A stretch of 64,000 nt of DNA from assembly GCF_003033885.1 (NCBI RefSeq), contig NZ_CP024081.1, positions 1,705,980 to 1,769,979 on the forward strand. The letters are read 5' to 3'. Below are positions 27,184 through 35,905 of the stretch, one piece after another (position 1 is the first letter of the stretch; each line of letters starts with the position of its first letter). Under the pieces are notes generated by a model. It made no database searches. It had not been told where the DNA came from and saw only the letters and a list, made by a program, of their open reading frames with translations. The stretch comes from Pseudomonas rhizophila. GTDB lineage: Bacteria > Pseudomonadota > Gammaproteobacteria > Pseudomonadales > Pseudomonadaceae. Position numbers and translations under genes: made by a program.

Positions 27184-27449
27184 CGACCGAGTTCGACATA
27201 GCGTTGTTCCTACAGCCCATGCTCAAAGGTGCACATGCCACGCAGCAGCGGCACATCAGGCAAGCAGAAAGGATGCACGAGGTGATTCGTGAGCGCTGGG
27301 GTTGCGCGACTCCCTGGTCCTGGAGGGAAAAACACGTGAGATGGTTTCTGAAGCACTATTTGCGATGCTCAGCTCCAGCTACCATCTACTACTACGAGTT
27401 AACAGCGGGGTTGATCCGCCGTAGAAAGGCAAAAGTCGTGGTTGCCTGA
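27180..27449 (+). CDS. Small recombinase-associated protein
   Basis: An 89-residue basic protein that begins in an ATGA overlap with the recombinase stop. It has an integrase-N-like look: the stretch MHEVIRERWGCATPWSW and a helix HVRWFLKHYL resemble SAM-like core-binding domains. It is probably a DNA-binding accessory factor of the recombinase. There is no catalytic domain. Confidence 0.6.
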   Translation: MTTEFDIALFLQPMLKGAHATQQRHIRQAERMHEVIRERWGCATPWSWREKHVRWFLKHYLRCSAPATIYYYELTAGLIRRRKAKVVVA

Positions 27450-27465
27450 TAGACCTTTAAGCGTG

Positions 27466-27510
27466 AGCCCCCGAGTATGGGAATGCGGAGCCTTCCCATA
27501 CTCAGGGGCT
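27466..27510. terminator. Long stem-loop between convergent genes
   Basis: An 18-bp stem with one mismatch (27466-27483 with 27493-27510, loop of 9) lies 16 bp after the recombinase accessory gene and before the end of the convergent integrase. It has no long T run but is a plausible two-way terminator. Confidence 0.6.
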
Positions 27511-27613
27511 TTGACTAAGGAGCGCAGGCGTACGAGAAATTTGGGGATAGTCGTAAAGTCTGGCGCCATGCTGTACTACGCGGTTACACGGTTTTTCGCC
27601 GGTGCTACCGGCC

Positions 27614-28879
27614 TCAGGATACTCCCCGTATCGGTACGACGTTGAGGTCTCTGGTGTGTTTGATCGCGGCTACCGACAGGCTGCCGGTAGCCGCCTTCTG
27701 GATATGTTCACTCCACCAAGCCATCATCGGACGCCGGCGTTCAATATAATCCGCCCGGTTGTAGGCGCTTCGAACCTCGTCTTTATCGACATGCGCCAAC
27801 GCGACTTCGATTAGTTCCGAATCCCACCCATGCTCGTTCAGGATTGTGCTGGCCATTGAGCGCATGCCGTGGCTGACCAAGCGGTCCTGAAAGCCCATGC
27901 GCTTCAACGCCATGTTGGCTGTCTGGCTATTGGCGTGAGTACGTGGGTTTCGGTCTGCCGGGAAGACATACTCTCGATGACCGCTATGGGATTTGAGTAT
28001 TTCCAGCAATGCCATGGCTTGATCGCTTAACGGGATGCTGTGTGGGCGTCGCTTTTTCATCCGCTCCGGAGGAATGGTCCAGACACGCCTTTCGAAATCG
28101 AGGTCTGCCCAGCGAGTAGTCGCCGCTTCAGCAGGGCGAGTCATGGTATGCAACTGCCATTCGATAAGGCAGCGTGTCGTGCGCTTGATACTGGCGTTTG
28201 CGAGTTCCAGCATGAGCTCGGGTAGCTCTTCGGGCGGGAGCGCGGCCATGTTTTCTTTCTTGGGTTTCTTGAATACCGCCCGGATGCCACTCAGCGGGTT
28301 GGCGAAGATCAGGCCGGAGTTCACGCCGTAGGTCATGATCTCGTTAAGCCGCTGACTAAGGCGCTTAACCGTCTCCAGGCTGCCTTTCGCTTCGATTGGA
28401 CGAAGCAGCTCGATCACCATCGGCGCGGTGATTTTCGCGAGTGGAGTCGTCTTCAATTCGGGGAACACATGCAGCGTGAGCGATCGCCAAATATCCTCGG
28501 CGTAGGCCGGCGTGACCGAGTCTTTCTTAAGCTCGAACCAGGCAGTGGCTACGTTCTCGAAAGTGTGTTCCGTTTCTGCGCGCTTGGCCTCATTTAGCGT
28601 ATCGCGCTGCACTTTCGGATCGATGCCCAGGGCGAGCAGCTCCCGTGCTTGCACTGCCATCTTTCGGGCGTTCGCCAATGAAAGCTCTGGGTAGGTACCC
28701 AAGCCCATGTTAATTCGGTTTTTAGTCACCGGTTCACGGTAGTTGAAATTCCACAGCAGAGAGCCGTTGCTGCGTACACGGAGTTGCAAGCCGTCCCCGT
28801 CGGTGAGGACGTAATCCTTGGACGCGGGTTTGACTCCCTTGAGCTGTCGATCGGAAAGGCGGAGGGTTTGAGCAGTCAT
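27614..28879 (-). CDS. P4-type tyrosine integrase adjacent to ssrA
   Basis: A 421-residue integrase starting at the ATG at 28879 (MTAQTLRLSD), which has GAGGGAAA upstream; the longer open frame from 28972 has no such site. The N-terminal arm-binding domain (DUF4102-like, about 1-95, with GLQLRVRSNG) is followed by the core-binding domain and the catalytic domain: Arg near 270 (MTRPAEAA), HGMRS (HxxR) near 355, then His and Tyr near 380-390 (LAHVDKDEVRSAYNR). It lies about 190 bp from the 3' end of ssrA, the attachment gene used by many such integrases, and is probably the integrase of the whole island. Confidence 0.92.
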   Translation of the reverse strand: MTAQTLRLSDRQLKGVKPASKDYVLTDGDGLQLRVRSNGSLLWNFNYREPVTKNRINMGLGTYPELSLANARKMAVQARELLALGIDPKVQRDTLNEAKRAETEHTFENVATAWFELKKDSVTPAYAEDIWRSLTLHVFPELKTTPLAKITAPMVIELLRPIEAKGSLETVKRLSQRLNEIMTYGVNSGLIFANPLSGIRAVFKKPKKENMAALPPEELPELMLELANASIKRTTRCLIEWQLHTMTRPAEAATTRWADLDFERRVWTIPPERMKKRRPHSIPLSDQAMALLEILKSHSGHREYVFPADRNPRTHANSQTANMALKRMGFQDRLVSHGMRSMASTILNEHGWDSELIEVALAHVDKDEVRSAYNRADYIERRRPMMAWWSEHIQKAATGSLSVAAIKHTRDLNVVPIRGVS

Positions 28880-29029
28880 GAGATTTCCCTCAGGCACTGA
28901 TTTGGTATTCCAAAGGTTAGCACCGGAGGGGATGGAATACCGTATGGAATACCAAAACTTCTGGAACTCCAAGAATCTACAAAGACCTCAATAGCCGCTA
29001 AATCCTTGTATTTACTGGATTTCAGGCAC

Positions 29030-29055
29030 AAAAAAAGACGTCCGTGGACGTCTTT
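29030..29055 (-). terminator. Rho-independent terminator of ssrA
   Basis: AAAGACGTC (29034-29042) pairs with GACGTCTTT (29047-29055). On the minus strand it is followed by seven T (29036-29030). It lies 12 bp beyond the tmRNA 3' end and survives next to the island junction. Confidence 0.85.
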
Positions 29056-29066
29056 AGATGATGAAG

Positions 29067-29460
29067 TGGTGGAGCCGGGGGGATTTGAACCCCCGTCCGC
29101 CAGTACTCCGCTGTCGGTACTACATGCTTAGCCGTGTCTATTAAGTTAACCCTCAGCGACCCGACGGGCAGGGTGCTTTGGGCGAGTTGTGTAAGTTTTA
29201 GCCGATTCGTCCACAACGTACTGCACGGCGATTCCGTTCTATATGACAATCACTTTGGGTTTACGGACATCCCCTGGTGATTGCTGGACCCGAAGGTACC
29301 AGAAGGGAAGGGCTAAGGCTGCTTACGCAGCGAGAGCGTATTCCCCGTAGGTTTCGTCATTGGCAACTATAGGAAGTTGCAACAGTGGATTTACGAGTTC
29401 TGTTACCAACTCGGCATGCACCTAAAGTTTCGCAACCGGCGTCGAATCCTAAACGGCCCC
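29067..29460 (-). ncRNA. ssrA: Transfer-messenger RNA (tmRNA)
   Basis: A 394-nt tmRNA rescues ribosomes stalled on broken messages together with SmpB. The 5' end is GGGGCCG followed by TTTAGGATTCGACGCCGG. The 3' end is the TTCAAATCCCCC T-arm and GGCTCCACCA. The tag frame (around 29329-29370) starts at GCC and encodes ANDETYGEYALAA followed by TAA. The RNA gene is complete, so insertion of the island restored its 3' end. The smpB gene is about 9 kb away. Confidence 0.97.
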
Positions 29461-29503
29461 GAGCCTGTAGCTCCGTGAATCAGCTGGAGCGACAAGCCTG
29501 TGC

Positions 29504-29532
29504 AGTGTACGCCAATACGCGGCTGAGGCCAA
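29504..29532 (-). promoter_or_regulatory. Putative sigma-70 promoter of ssrA
   Basis: On the minus strand, TTGGCC (29532-29527) and TACACT (29509-29504) are separated by 17 bp, about 44 bp upstream of the mature tmRNA 5' end. The -35 overlaps a GGCCAACC/GGTTGGCC hairpin (29527-29546) at the 3' end of the neighbouring gene. Confidence 0.5.
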
Positions 29533-29559
29533 CCCGAAGGTTGGCCTGACGCGAGGTTA

Positions 29560-29847
29560 CTACTGATCGCCTTTGGTGTTGTTCTGCAATTTCTGAATGG
29601 CCTGAGTGGTCAGCGAGATGCAGTTCTTGGTGCCTTCCTCGGTGCCTTTGGCCTGTTCCGCCGTGGCTTGTCCGACGGTGGCGTCAATTTCGGTTTTCAT
29701 GCCTTCGCTCATCTGCTCGGTGCTGACCTGGGCGTCTTTGATTTTCTGCAGATTGATCTGGCAAAGGTCTGCCTGGTTATCTGCGAACACCGGAGAGGCC
29801 AACAGCGCAGCGGAAATGAACAAGCCAGCAAATGCAGTGTGCTTCAT
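29560..29847 (-). CDS. Small secreted protein of unknown function
   Basis: A 95-residue protein with a clear Sec signal peptide: a Lys near the N-terminus, a hydrophobic core and a likely cut after VFA at residue 22. The mature part is a 73-residue, Gln/Glu/Lys-rich, mainly helical periplasmic protein with two cysteines that could form a disulfide. AAGGAGAT precedes the ATG. The family is not recognised. It lies between ssrA and the lactate operon, separated from the latter by a terminator. Confidence 0.8.
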   Translation of the reverse strand: MKHTAFAGLFISAALLASPVFADNQADLCQINLQKIKDAQVSTEQMSEGMKTEIDATVGQATAEQAKGTEEGTKNCISLTTQAIQKLQNNTKGDQ

Positions 29848-29909
29848 GTGTATCTCCTTGAACGTTTGGTCTCGGTGCTGCCGGACATCGCCGCCAGGCC
29901 CGAGTCAAT

Positions 29910-29932
29910 AAAGGGCCCGACGGCGTCGGGCC
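29910..29932 (-). terminator. Terminator of the lactate operon
   Basis: On the minus strand, GGCCCGAC and GTCGGGCC form an 8-bp stem with a 3-base loop, followed by TTTATT, 12 bp beyond the dld stop codon. Confidence 0.75.
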
Positions 29933-29943
29933 TATTCAAGTGA

Positions 29944-32811
29944 CTACAGCGAAACGCAGGAATTCGATTTTTCTTCGGGTGCGATGGGGAGCCCCTCAGC
30001 GTCGGCGAATTTGGGCCGGGTGACGCGATCCACCAGATACACCAGGCCGTGGTAGTCGATTTCGCCATGGCGCGTCAGACCGATCTCGCAGGTGCGGCTG
30101 GTGGAGACGCCTTCGCTGCAAAACTGCACCGCGTCCTTGAGGGTTCGCAGTGAGTGGGCGTTGAGCTCGGGTGTAGTGAAGCCTTTGTCTCCGGCAAAAC
30201 CACAGCAGTGGATGCCTTCGGGGATCACGACTTGCTTGCTGCATTTGCGCGCCAGGTCGATCAGCGCCTGGCTCTCGCCCAAGTGCTGGGTACTGCAAGT
30301 GACGTGTACGGCAATCGGTGCATCCTGCGGGGTGAATTCGAGACGGTCCATCAAGTGCGTACGAATGAAACGTACCGGGTCGTACAGGTCCAATCGAACA
30401 TTTCCCAAGTCCTGGACCAGGCGCAGCGTGCAAGGGCTGGTGTCGCAGTAGATCGGGTCGATCCCGCCGCGGCTGGCGTGGAGCAGGGCGCCGATCAACT
30501 CCTGGCGCTTGTGCTCGGCCTGTTCCGCGTAGCCTTTGGATGCGAAAGGCTGGCCGCAGCACAGGCTGTCCACGTTGTCTGGAAAGACCACCTGATAACC
30601 GGCTTTTTCCAGCAGTCGTTGGGTTTTTTCATACAGCGACATCTGTTCTTTGTCACCCGCCGCCGGCGCCATGGCGCGCGACACACACGCGGCCAGATAG
30701 ACCACGCGCGGGCGTTCGTCGCAGACGGCAGGGCTGAAGCGGATGGCTTTTTCCGGCTGCGGTATGGCGTTGTCCCACTGGGGAACCTGACCCTTCGACA
30801 GCCGGGTCAGGCCGGCTGACAGGCGGGCCAGTCGCGGCGCGCCCAGCAGCATTCGGGCACCGTTGGCGACGTGCAGGGTAAAGCGTGCGCCTTGCAGGGC
30901 GATGGCGAAATTGCTTGCCAGCCAATCGGCGGTTTTCGTACGCGTTGCGCTGCGGCTACGGAGTTTTTTCACCAGCTCGCCGGTGTTGATGCCGACTGGG
31001 CAACGTTGTGCGCATAACCCGGTGGCGGCGCAGGTGTCGATGCCGTGGTATTGGTAGGCCGTTTCCAGCGCTGAAGTGTCGATGCCTGCGCGCTTTTTCG
31101 CCTGGATGTCCCGCCAGATCACGATGCGTTGGCGCGGGCTTAAGGTCAGGTCTTTGGACGGACAGACCGGCTCGCAGAAGCCGCACTCGATGCACTTGTC
31201 CACTATCTCGTCGGCCGCCGGCAGCGGCTTGAGGTGCTTGAGGTGGATTTGTGGATCTTCGCTGAGCACCACGTCCGGGTTGAGGATGCCGTTAGGGTCG
31301 AGCAGGCGTTTGAGTTGCCACATCAACTGGTAGGCGTCGCTGCCCCACTCCAGCTCGACGAATGGCGCCATGTTGCGGCCGGTGCCGTGTTCGGCCTTCA
31401 GCGAACCGCCGAACTCCACCGCCACCAACTGCGCCACGTCATCCATGAACGCTTGATAGCGCGCAACTTCTTCGGCGTTATTGAAACCTTGGGTGAAGAC
31501 AAAATGCAGATTGCCTTCCAGCGCGTGTCCGAAAAGAATCGCCTCGTCGTAGTGATGTTTGTCGAACAGCTCGATCAGGCGGTTCACGCCAAGGGCCAGC
31601 TGCTCGACCGGGAAGGTCACGTCTTCGATGATCACCGTGGTCCCAGTTTTGCGTACCGCGCCCACCGCAGGGAAAGTGTCTTTGCGGATGGCCCAGAGTC
31701 GCGCGTTTTCTCGCGGGTCTTCGGTGAAGTCGACCTGTTTTTCCACAGGGAAACCGGCCAGCGATGCCATGATCCGGGCCAGTTGCTCTTGCAGCAAAGA
31801 TGACGAAGCCGCGCGGGATTCAATCAGCAGTGCGCAGGCATTTGTCGACAGATGCTGTACGAAATCCGGCATGCCCGGTTTGTCCTGCACCGAACGCAAG
31901 CTGCGCCGGTCCAGCAGCTCCACCGCCGATACCGGCTGGCTTTTCAACACCGTGACCGCGTTGCAGCAGGTTTCCACGTCCGTGAAGACGATCAGCGCCG
32001 AGGCTTTGTTCGGGTGATCGATGACGGTGTTGTAGGTCACCGCGCTGATGAAGCCGAGCGTGCCTTCGGAACCCACCAGCAGGTGGCTCAAGATATCCAC
32101 AGGCTCGTCGTAATCCACCAAGGCATTGAGCGACAGGCCAGTGGTATTTTTCAGACGGTATTTGTGGCGAATTCGAGCCGCCAGTTCGGTGTTGGCGCGG
32201 GTCTCGCGGCCAAGGGTTGCCAGACGTTCCAGCAGTTCGCCATGGCTTGTACGAAAGGCCGCCACGCTGGTTTCATCTTCAGTGTCCAGACGGGTGCCAT
32301 CGGCCAGTACCAGGCGGATGCCGGCGAGGGTGTGATAGGTGTTTTGCGCGGTGCCGCAGCACATGCCGCTGGCATTGTTGGCGACGATGCCGCCGATCTT
32401 GCAGGCGTTGATCGATGCCGGATCGGGACCGATCTTGCGGCCGAACGGTGCCAGCCAGGCATTGGCCTGGGCGCCGATCACGCCGGGCTGCAAGCGGATC
32501 TGCATGCCCTCGCCGCGAATTTCGCGAGCGTTCCAGTTATCCCCCAGCACGATCAGTACCGAGTCGCTGATGGCTTGCCCGGACAGGCTGGTGCCGGCGG
32601 CGCGGAAGGTGACCGGCACCTGGTCGCGTTGGGCCAGTTGCAGCAGTGCTACCACTTCATCTTCGGATTCGACGCGTACCACCAGTTTCGGAATCAGCCG
32701 ATAGAAACTGGCGTCGGTGCCGAAGGCCAAGGTCGACAGCGGGTCGTCGAAACGGCGCTTTGGCGGGATCAGCTGCTGTACGTCGCGCAGGAAAGGGGCC
32801 GGAAGCGTCAT
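29944..32811 (-). CDS. dld: FAD/Fe-S D-lactate dehydrogenase (Dld-II type)
   Basis: A 955-residue membrane-associated flavoprotein that oxidises D-lactate to pyruvate and passes electrons to the respiratory chain. The N-terminal FAD-binding PCMH domain (about 35-270) contains the AAGTSLSGQA signature and GGIVANNASGM. An FAD-oxidase C-terminal domain follows to about 530, then two ferredoxin motifs (CIECGFCEPVCP near 545 and CAATGLCAQRCPVG near 605) and two CCG cysteine motifs (SLCCGQPF and HCCGFAG). It is the last gene of the operon, and its ATG overlaps the lutC stop (ATGA). The length matches Pseudomonas homologues. Confidence 0.92.
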   Translation of the reverse strand: MTLPAPFLRDVQQLIPPKRRFDDPLSTLAFGTDASFYRLIPKLVVRVESEDEVVALLQLAQRDQVPVTFRAAGTSLSGQAISDSVLIVLGDNWNAREIRGEGMQIRLQPGVIGAQANAWLAPFGRKIGPDPASINACKIGGIVANNASGMCCGTAQNTYHTLAGIRLVLADGTRLDTEDETSVAAFRTSHGELLERLATLGRETRANTELAARIRHKYRLKNTTGLSLNALVDYDEPVDILSHLLVGSEGTLGFISAVTYNTVIDHPNKASALIVFTDVETCCNAVTVLKSQPVSAVELLDRRSLRSVQDKPGMPDFVQHLSTNACALLIESRAASSSLLQEQLARIMASLAGFPVEKQVDFTEDPRENARLWAIRKDTFPAVGAVRKTGTTVIIEDVTFPVEQLALGVNRLIELFDKHHYDEAILFGHALEGNLHFVFTQGFNNAEEVARYQAFMDDVAQLVAVEFGGSLKAEHGTGRNMAPFVELEWGSDAYQLMWQLKRLLDPNGILNPDVVLSEDPQIHLKHLKPLPAADEIVDKCIECGFCEPVCPSKDLTLSPRQRIVIWRDIQAKKRAGIDTSALETAYQYHGIDTCAATGLCAQRCPVGINTGELVKKLRSRSATRTKTADWLASNFAIALQGARFTLHVANGARMLLGAPRLARLSAGLTRLSKGQVPQWDNAIPQPEKAIRFSPAVCDERPRVVYLAACVSRAMAPAAGDKEQMSLYEKTQRLLEKAGYQVVFPDNVDSLCCGQPFASKGYAEQAEHKRQELIGALLHASRGGIDPIYCDTSPCTLRLVQDLGNVRLDLYDPVRFIRTHLMDRLEFTPQDAPIAVHVTCSTQHLGESQALIDLARKCSKQVVIPEGIHCCGFAGDKGFTTPELNAHSLRTLKDAVQFCSEGVSTSRTCEIGLTRHGEIDYHGLVYLVDRVTRPKFADAEGLPIAPEEKSNSCVSL

Positions 32812-33479
32812 TGGTCCTCCAGAATCAGAACCACCAGATCCTTCGGACCATGGGCGCCATAGGCCAGCACCTGTTCGATGTCGGCCGTCTTGGAGGGACC
32901 CGAGACCAGCAGCGCGTTGGTGGGCATGCCCTGGGCCCAGGCGAATTCCTGTTGCACTTCATAGAAGTTGTCGCGGATTTCGCTGGCCTTGAGCAAAGCG
33001 AAATGCACCGGCGGAACGAGGCTCATCAACCGCGGTTCTTCCCGCGTCGGCCAGAGAATCAGGCTGCCGGTTGCCGCGATGGCACCCAGGGTCCCGGTCA
33101 GGCTGGCGGGGGTGTCGTTGAACAGTTCGGCTTTCCATTGCTCGACAGGCCGGTCGTAGGCCTTGAGCGTTGGCAGCTCGGGATTGTTCGCCCAGAACTG
33201 TGTGATTTTTTGCCCGTGAGGCGTCGTCGGGGCGATGAGCAGGCTGGGTAATTGACGGTCGCGCAGCAACTGCGCCAGCAGCGCCGGCCAACCTTCGCCA
33301 GACGTCAGATGGATCTCGGTGTGCACCGCTTCCATCAGTTTGCGCAGTTGAGCGATGCGCTCCTCGGGGGCGTAGCGATAGGTTTTCGTCACCAGGTCGA
33401 CATCGAAGTTGTCGGCCACTGGTGTGGTGCCGGTCAGACTTTTACGCAGCTTGGCGAGGATATTGTCCTTGGCGCTCAT
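32808..33479 (-). CDS. lutC: Lactate utilization protein LutC (LUD domain)
   Basis: A 223-residue LUD-domain protein, the third subunit of the LutABC iron-sulfur L-lactate dehydrogenase complex. It has the typical C-terminal segments TGSLILWPT and VSGPSKTADIEQVLAYGAHGP. The ATG overlaps the lutB stop and its own stop overlaps the dld start, both as ATGA, so all three are made in step. The length is normal for LutC/YkgG. Confidence 0.93.
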   Translation of the reverse strand: MSAKDNILAKLRKSLTGTTPVADNFDVDLVTKTYRYAPEERIAQLRKLMEAVHTEIHLTSGEGWPALLAQLLRDRQLPSLLIAPTTPHGQKITQFWANNPELPTLKAYDRPVEQWKAELFNDTPASLTGTLGAIAATGSLILWPTREEPRLMSLVPPVHFALLKASEIRDNFYEVQQEFAWAQGMPTNALLVSGPSKTADIEQVLAYGAHGPKDLVVLILEDQ

Positions 33480-34933
33480 CGACGGTCTCCCTGCTGGTTC
33501 AGGTGTTCGCGGGCCAGGTCATGCAATGAGCGGGCGGCGGGTTTGGGGGCGCTGTGGTTCTGCGTCCATGGGCCGACGTTGTCGGGCGTCAGGGCGCGCA
33601 GGCGCGTGGCGAGGAAAGCGAACAGCCGATACAGGCGCGGCGAACTGTTGAGTCGGGCCCAGGCATTCCAGATGAAGCGCTCCTTGGGCGAATACTTACT
33701 GCCCTGGCCACGCATCACCGGGTTTGGACTGTCCGGTGCCTTGACGTTTTCTTCGCGCAGGCGCCGCAACAGCGCCGGAATTGGAATCTTCACCGGGCAC
33801 ACTTCGCCGCAGGCACCGCACAGTGAAGAGGCGCTTGGGTGGTCCGGCACTTTGGCCAGGCCCACCATGTGCGGCGTGATGATTTTTCCGATAGGCCCCG
33901 GGTAAACCTCGCCATAGGCATGACCACCGATGCGGGTGTAGACCGGGCAATGATTCATGCAGGCGCCGCAACGAATGCAGTTCAGGGTCTGGCGCAGTTC
34001 GCTGTCGGCAAATGCCTGGCTGCGCCCGTTGTCCAGCAGGACCAGGTGCACTTGCTGGGGGCCGTCCAGTTCGTCGGCCTTGCGTGGGCCGGAGATCATG
34101 TTGACGTAGGTGGTGATCGGCTGGCCGAGGGCCGAGCGGGTCAGCAGCGAGAGCAGCGGCACCACGTCCCGCAGGTTCTCCACGACTTTTTCGATGCCGG
34201 TCACGGCAATGTGAACCGGTGGCACGGTGGTGGACATCCGCCCGTTGCCTTCGTTTTCCACCAGCAGCAACGTGCCGGTTTCGGCCACGGCGAAGTTGAC
34301 GCCGGATACGCCGATGTCAGCCTCGAAGAATTTCTGCCGCAAGACCTTGCGACCGATCTGAATGAGTTGGTCAACGTCCTTGGTGTACTCCACGCCAAGT
34401 TTGTCGTGGAACAAGGACGCGACCTGACCGGCGTTCTTGTGGATCGCCGGCATAATGATGTGTGAAGGCTTCTCGTGGTCGAGCTGGACGATGTATTCCC
34501 CCATGTCGGACTCGAGACATTCGATGTCCCGACCCTCGAGGAAATGGTTCATCTCCATCTCTTCGCTGACCATCGATTTGCCCTTGATCACTTGCCGCGC
34601 CTCGTGAGCGCGGATGATCGAGAGGACGATGCCATTGGCTTCGTCCACCGTTTCCGCCCAGTGTACTTTCACACCGTTGCGGGTCAGGTTGGTTTCAAGC
34701 TGCTCGAGCAGGTCGGGCAACTTCGATAACGCACGAGCGCGGACGGCATTGCCCAGCACTCGCAGATGTTCTCTTTCGTGGGCATCGCTGAAGGACGCTG
34801 CCCGCTTGGTCATCAGTGAATCCATCGCTGTGCGAAAGTTGTTTCGCAGTTGCGTGTCGTCCAGTGCCTTGTGGGCCCTGGCGCGAAAATCTTCCTGCAC
34901 CTCAACGGTCGGAATCAGCGTCGGTGTGCTCAT
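33476..34933 (-). CDS. lutB: Iron-sulfur lactate utilization protein LutB (LldF)
   Basis: A 485-residue subunit of the L-lactate-oxidising LutABC complex. The LUD-type domain occupies about residues 60-295, followed by two 4Fe-4S motifs (CIRCGACMNHCPVY near 310 and CGACGEVCPVKIP near 360) and a DUF3390-type C-terminus. The start at 34933 (MSTPTLIPT) is fixed by the ATGA overlap with lutA; the frame is open much further upstream, but that part lies inside lutA. It is core metabolism, with nothing unusual. Confidence 0.94.
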   Translation of the reverse strand: MSTPTLIPTVEVQEDFRARAHKALDDTQLRNNFRTAMDSLMTKRAASFSDAHEREHLRVLGNAVRARALSKLPDLLEQLETNLTRNGVKVHWAETVDEANGIVLSIIRAHEARQVIKGKSMVSEEMEMNHFLEGRDIECLESDMGEYIVQLDHEKPSHIIMPAIHKNAGQVASLFHDKLGVEYTKDVDQLIQIGRKVLRQKFFEADIGVSGVNFAVAETGTLLLVENEGNGRMSTTVPPVHIAVTGIEKVVENLRDVVPLLSLLTRSALGQPITTYVNMISGPRKADELDGPQQVHLVLLDNGRSQAFADSELRQTLNCIRCGACMNHCPVYTRIGGHAYGEVYPGPIGKIITPHMVGLAKVPDHPSASSLCGACGEVCPVKIPIPALLRRLREENVKAPDSPNPVMRGQGSKYSPKERFIWNAWARLNSSPRLYRLFAFLATRLRALTPDNVGPWTQNHSAPKPAARSLHDLAREHLNQQGDRR

Positions 34934-35754
34934 ACGACACCCCCGGTGCGCTGCCAGAGGAAGCTCGCCAGGTGCTGCCCCCGTAATGCTTGCTGCTGTT
35001 TCTCCAGGGCGCCATTGATATTCATCAGGCAACCGCAGTCGGCACTGACGACCTGGTGCGCGCCGGACTCCTTCAGCGCGCGGGTCTTGTCGGCCACCAT
35101 CGCGCCGGAAATATCCGGCATGCGCACGCTGAACGTCCCACCAAACCCACAGCATTCACTTTCATGGCTGTGTTCGACGCGCTCCACGTTGTCCAGCTGC
35201 GCCAGCAAGGCGCGGCCATGCAAGTGGGTGTTCATTTCCCGTCGTGCCGAGCAGGAGGTATGCAGCGCGACCTTCACCGGTTCGCCACTGTCGTTCAACT
35301 GCACCTTGCAGACAAACAGCAGGAACTCGGCCAATTCATAGGTCCTGGCCGCCAGGGCCTGGACCTGTTTGAGCGTATCGGGTTCGTCCTTGAACAGGTC
35401 GGCGTAATGCTCGCGCAGCATGCCGGCACAGGAGCCCGACGGCACCACCACCGGATAATCCCCGGCAAACAACGCCAATTGCGCCCGCGCTACCGTCCGG
35501 GCCTGCTCGGTGTAACCGGAGGTGTACGCCGGTTGCCCGCAACAGGTCTGCCCTTGCGGGTAGTCCACCCGTATCCCTTCGCGCTCCAGAAGATGAATCG
35601 CATCCATCCCGGCTTCGGGATAGAACAGGTCCACCACGCAGGTTCCGAACAGGTAAACCCGTTCGGGCTTGTTGCTGGGGTACTGCCGAGGCTCGGGCAA
35701 TGGCGGGGCGACACGGGTCGCATTCGGCACGGCGTTGTAAAAAAGCTCGCTCAT
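34930..35754 (-). CDS. lutA: Fe-S oxidoreductase LutA (LldE)
   Basis: A 274-residue protein with two CCG domains (TCCGQPAYTSGY near residue 72 and SECCGFGGTFSV near 200) that bind Fe-S clusters. It is the LutA/LldE subunit of the non-flavin L-lactate dehydrogenase. It is the first gene after lldP on the minus strand, with a 151-bp gap containing two hairpins, and is coupled to lutB by an ATGA overlap. There is no lldD flavin-type L-lactate dehydrogenase in the cluster, so LutABC is the likely L-lactate route here. Confidence 0.93.
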   Translation of the reverse strand: MSELFYNAVPNATRVAPPLPEPRQYPSNKPERVYLFGTCVVDLFYPEAGMDAIHLLEREGIRVDYPQGQTCCGQPAYTSGYTEQARTVARAQLALFAGDYPVVVPSGSCAGMLREHYADLFKDEPDTLKQVQALAARTYELAEFLLFVCKVQLNDSGEPVKVALHTSCSARREMNTHLHGRALLAQLDNVERVEHSHESECCGFGGTFSVRMPDISGAMVADKTRALKESGAHQVVSADCGCLMNINGALEKQQQALRGQHLASFLWQRTGGVV

Positions 35755-35794
35755 CAGGCGTGTCTCCGGGTGGTCCCGGTTATCCGTCCGCTGA

Positions 35795-35878
35795 GGCTGC
35801 TGAATATAGATAAGGAATCTTTCAGCAGCCTTGCAGACCCGGTTATCAATAGCAGACGCCGAATCGTGGTTCGGCGTC
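35795..35878 (-). terminator. Two hairpins between lldP and lutA
   Basis: A perfect 9-bp stem GACGCCGAA/TTCGGCGTC (35855-35878) lies 28 bp after the lldP stop, and a 10-bp stem GGCTGCTGAA/TTCAGCAGCC (35795-35830) lies 41 bp before lutA. Neither is followed by a T run in the transcribed direction. They may stabilise the lldP end or partly terminate transcription. Confidence 0.5.
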
Positions 35879-35905
35879 GTTCTTTTTCGGTGTTAGCTGT
35901 TGTGC

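Noticed and set aside
1..28900. Second copy of the ssrA 3' end marking the other island boundary
   Set aside because: I looked for the GGAGCCGGGGGGATTTGAAC block and saw no second copy; the left boundary must be outside the window.
29022..29249. 75-codon minus-strand frame
   Set aside because: It lies inside the tmRNA gene.
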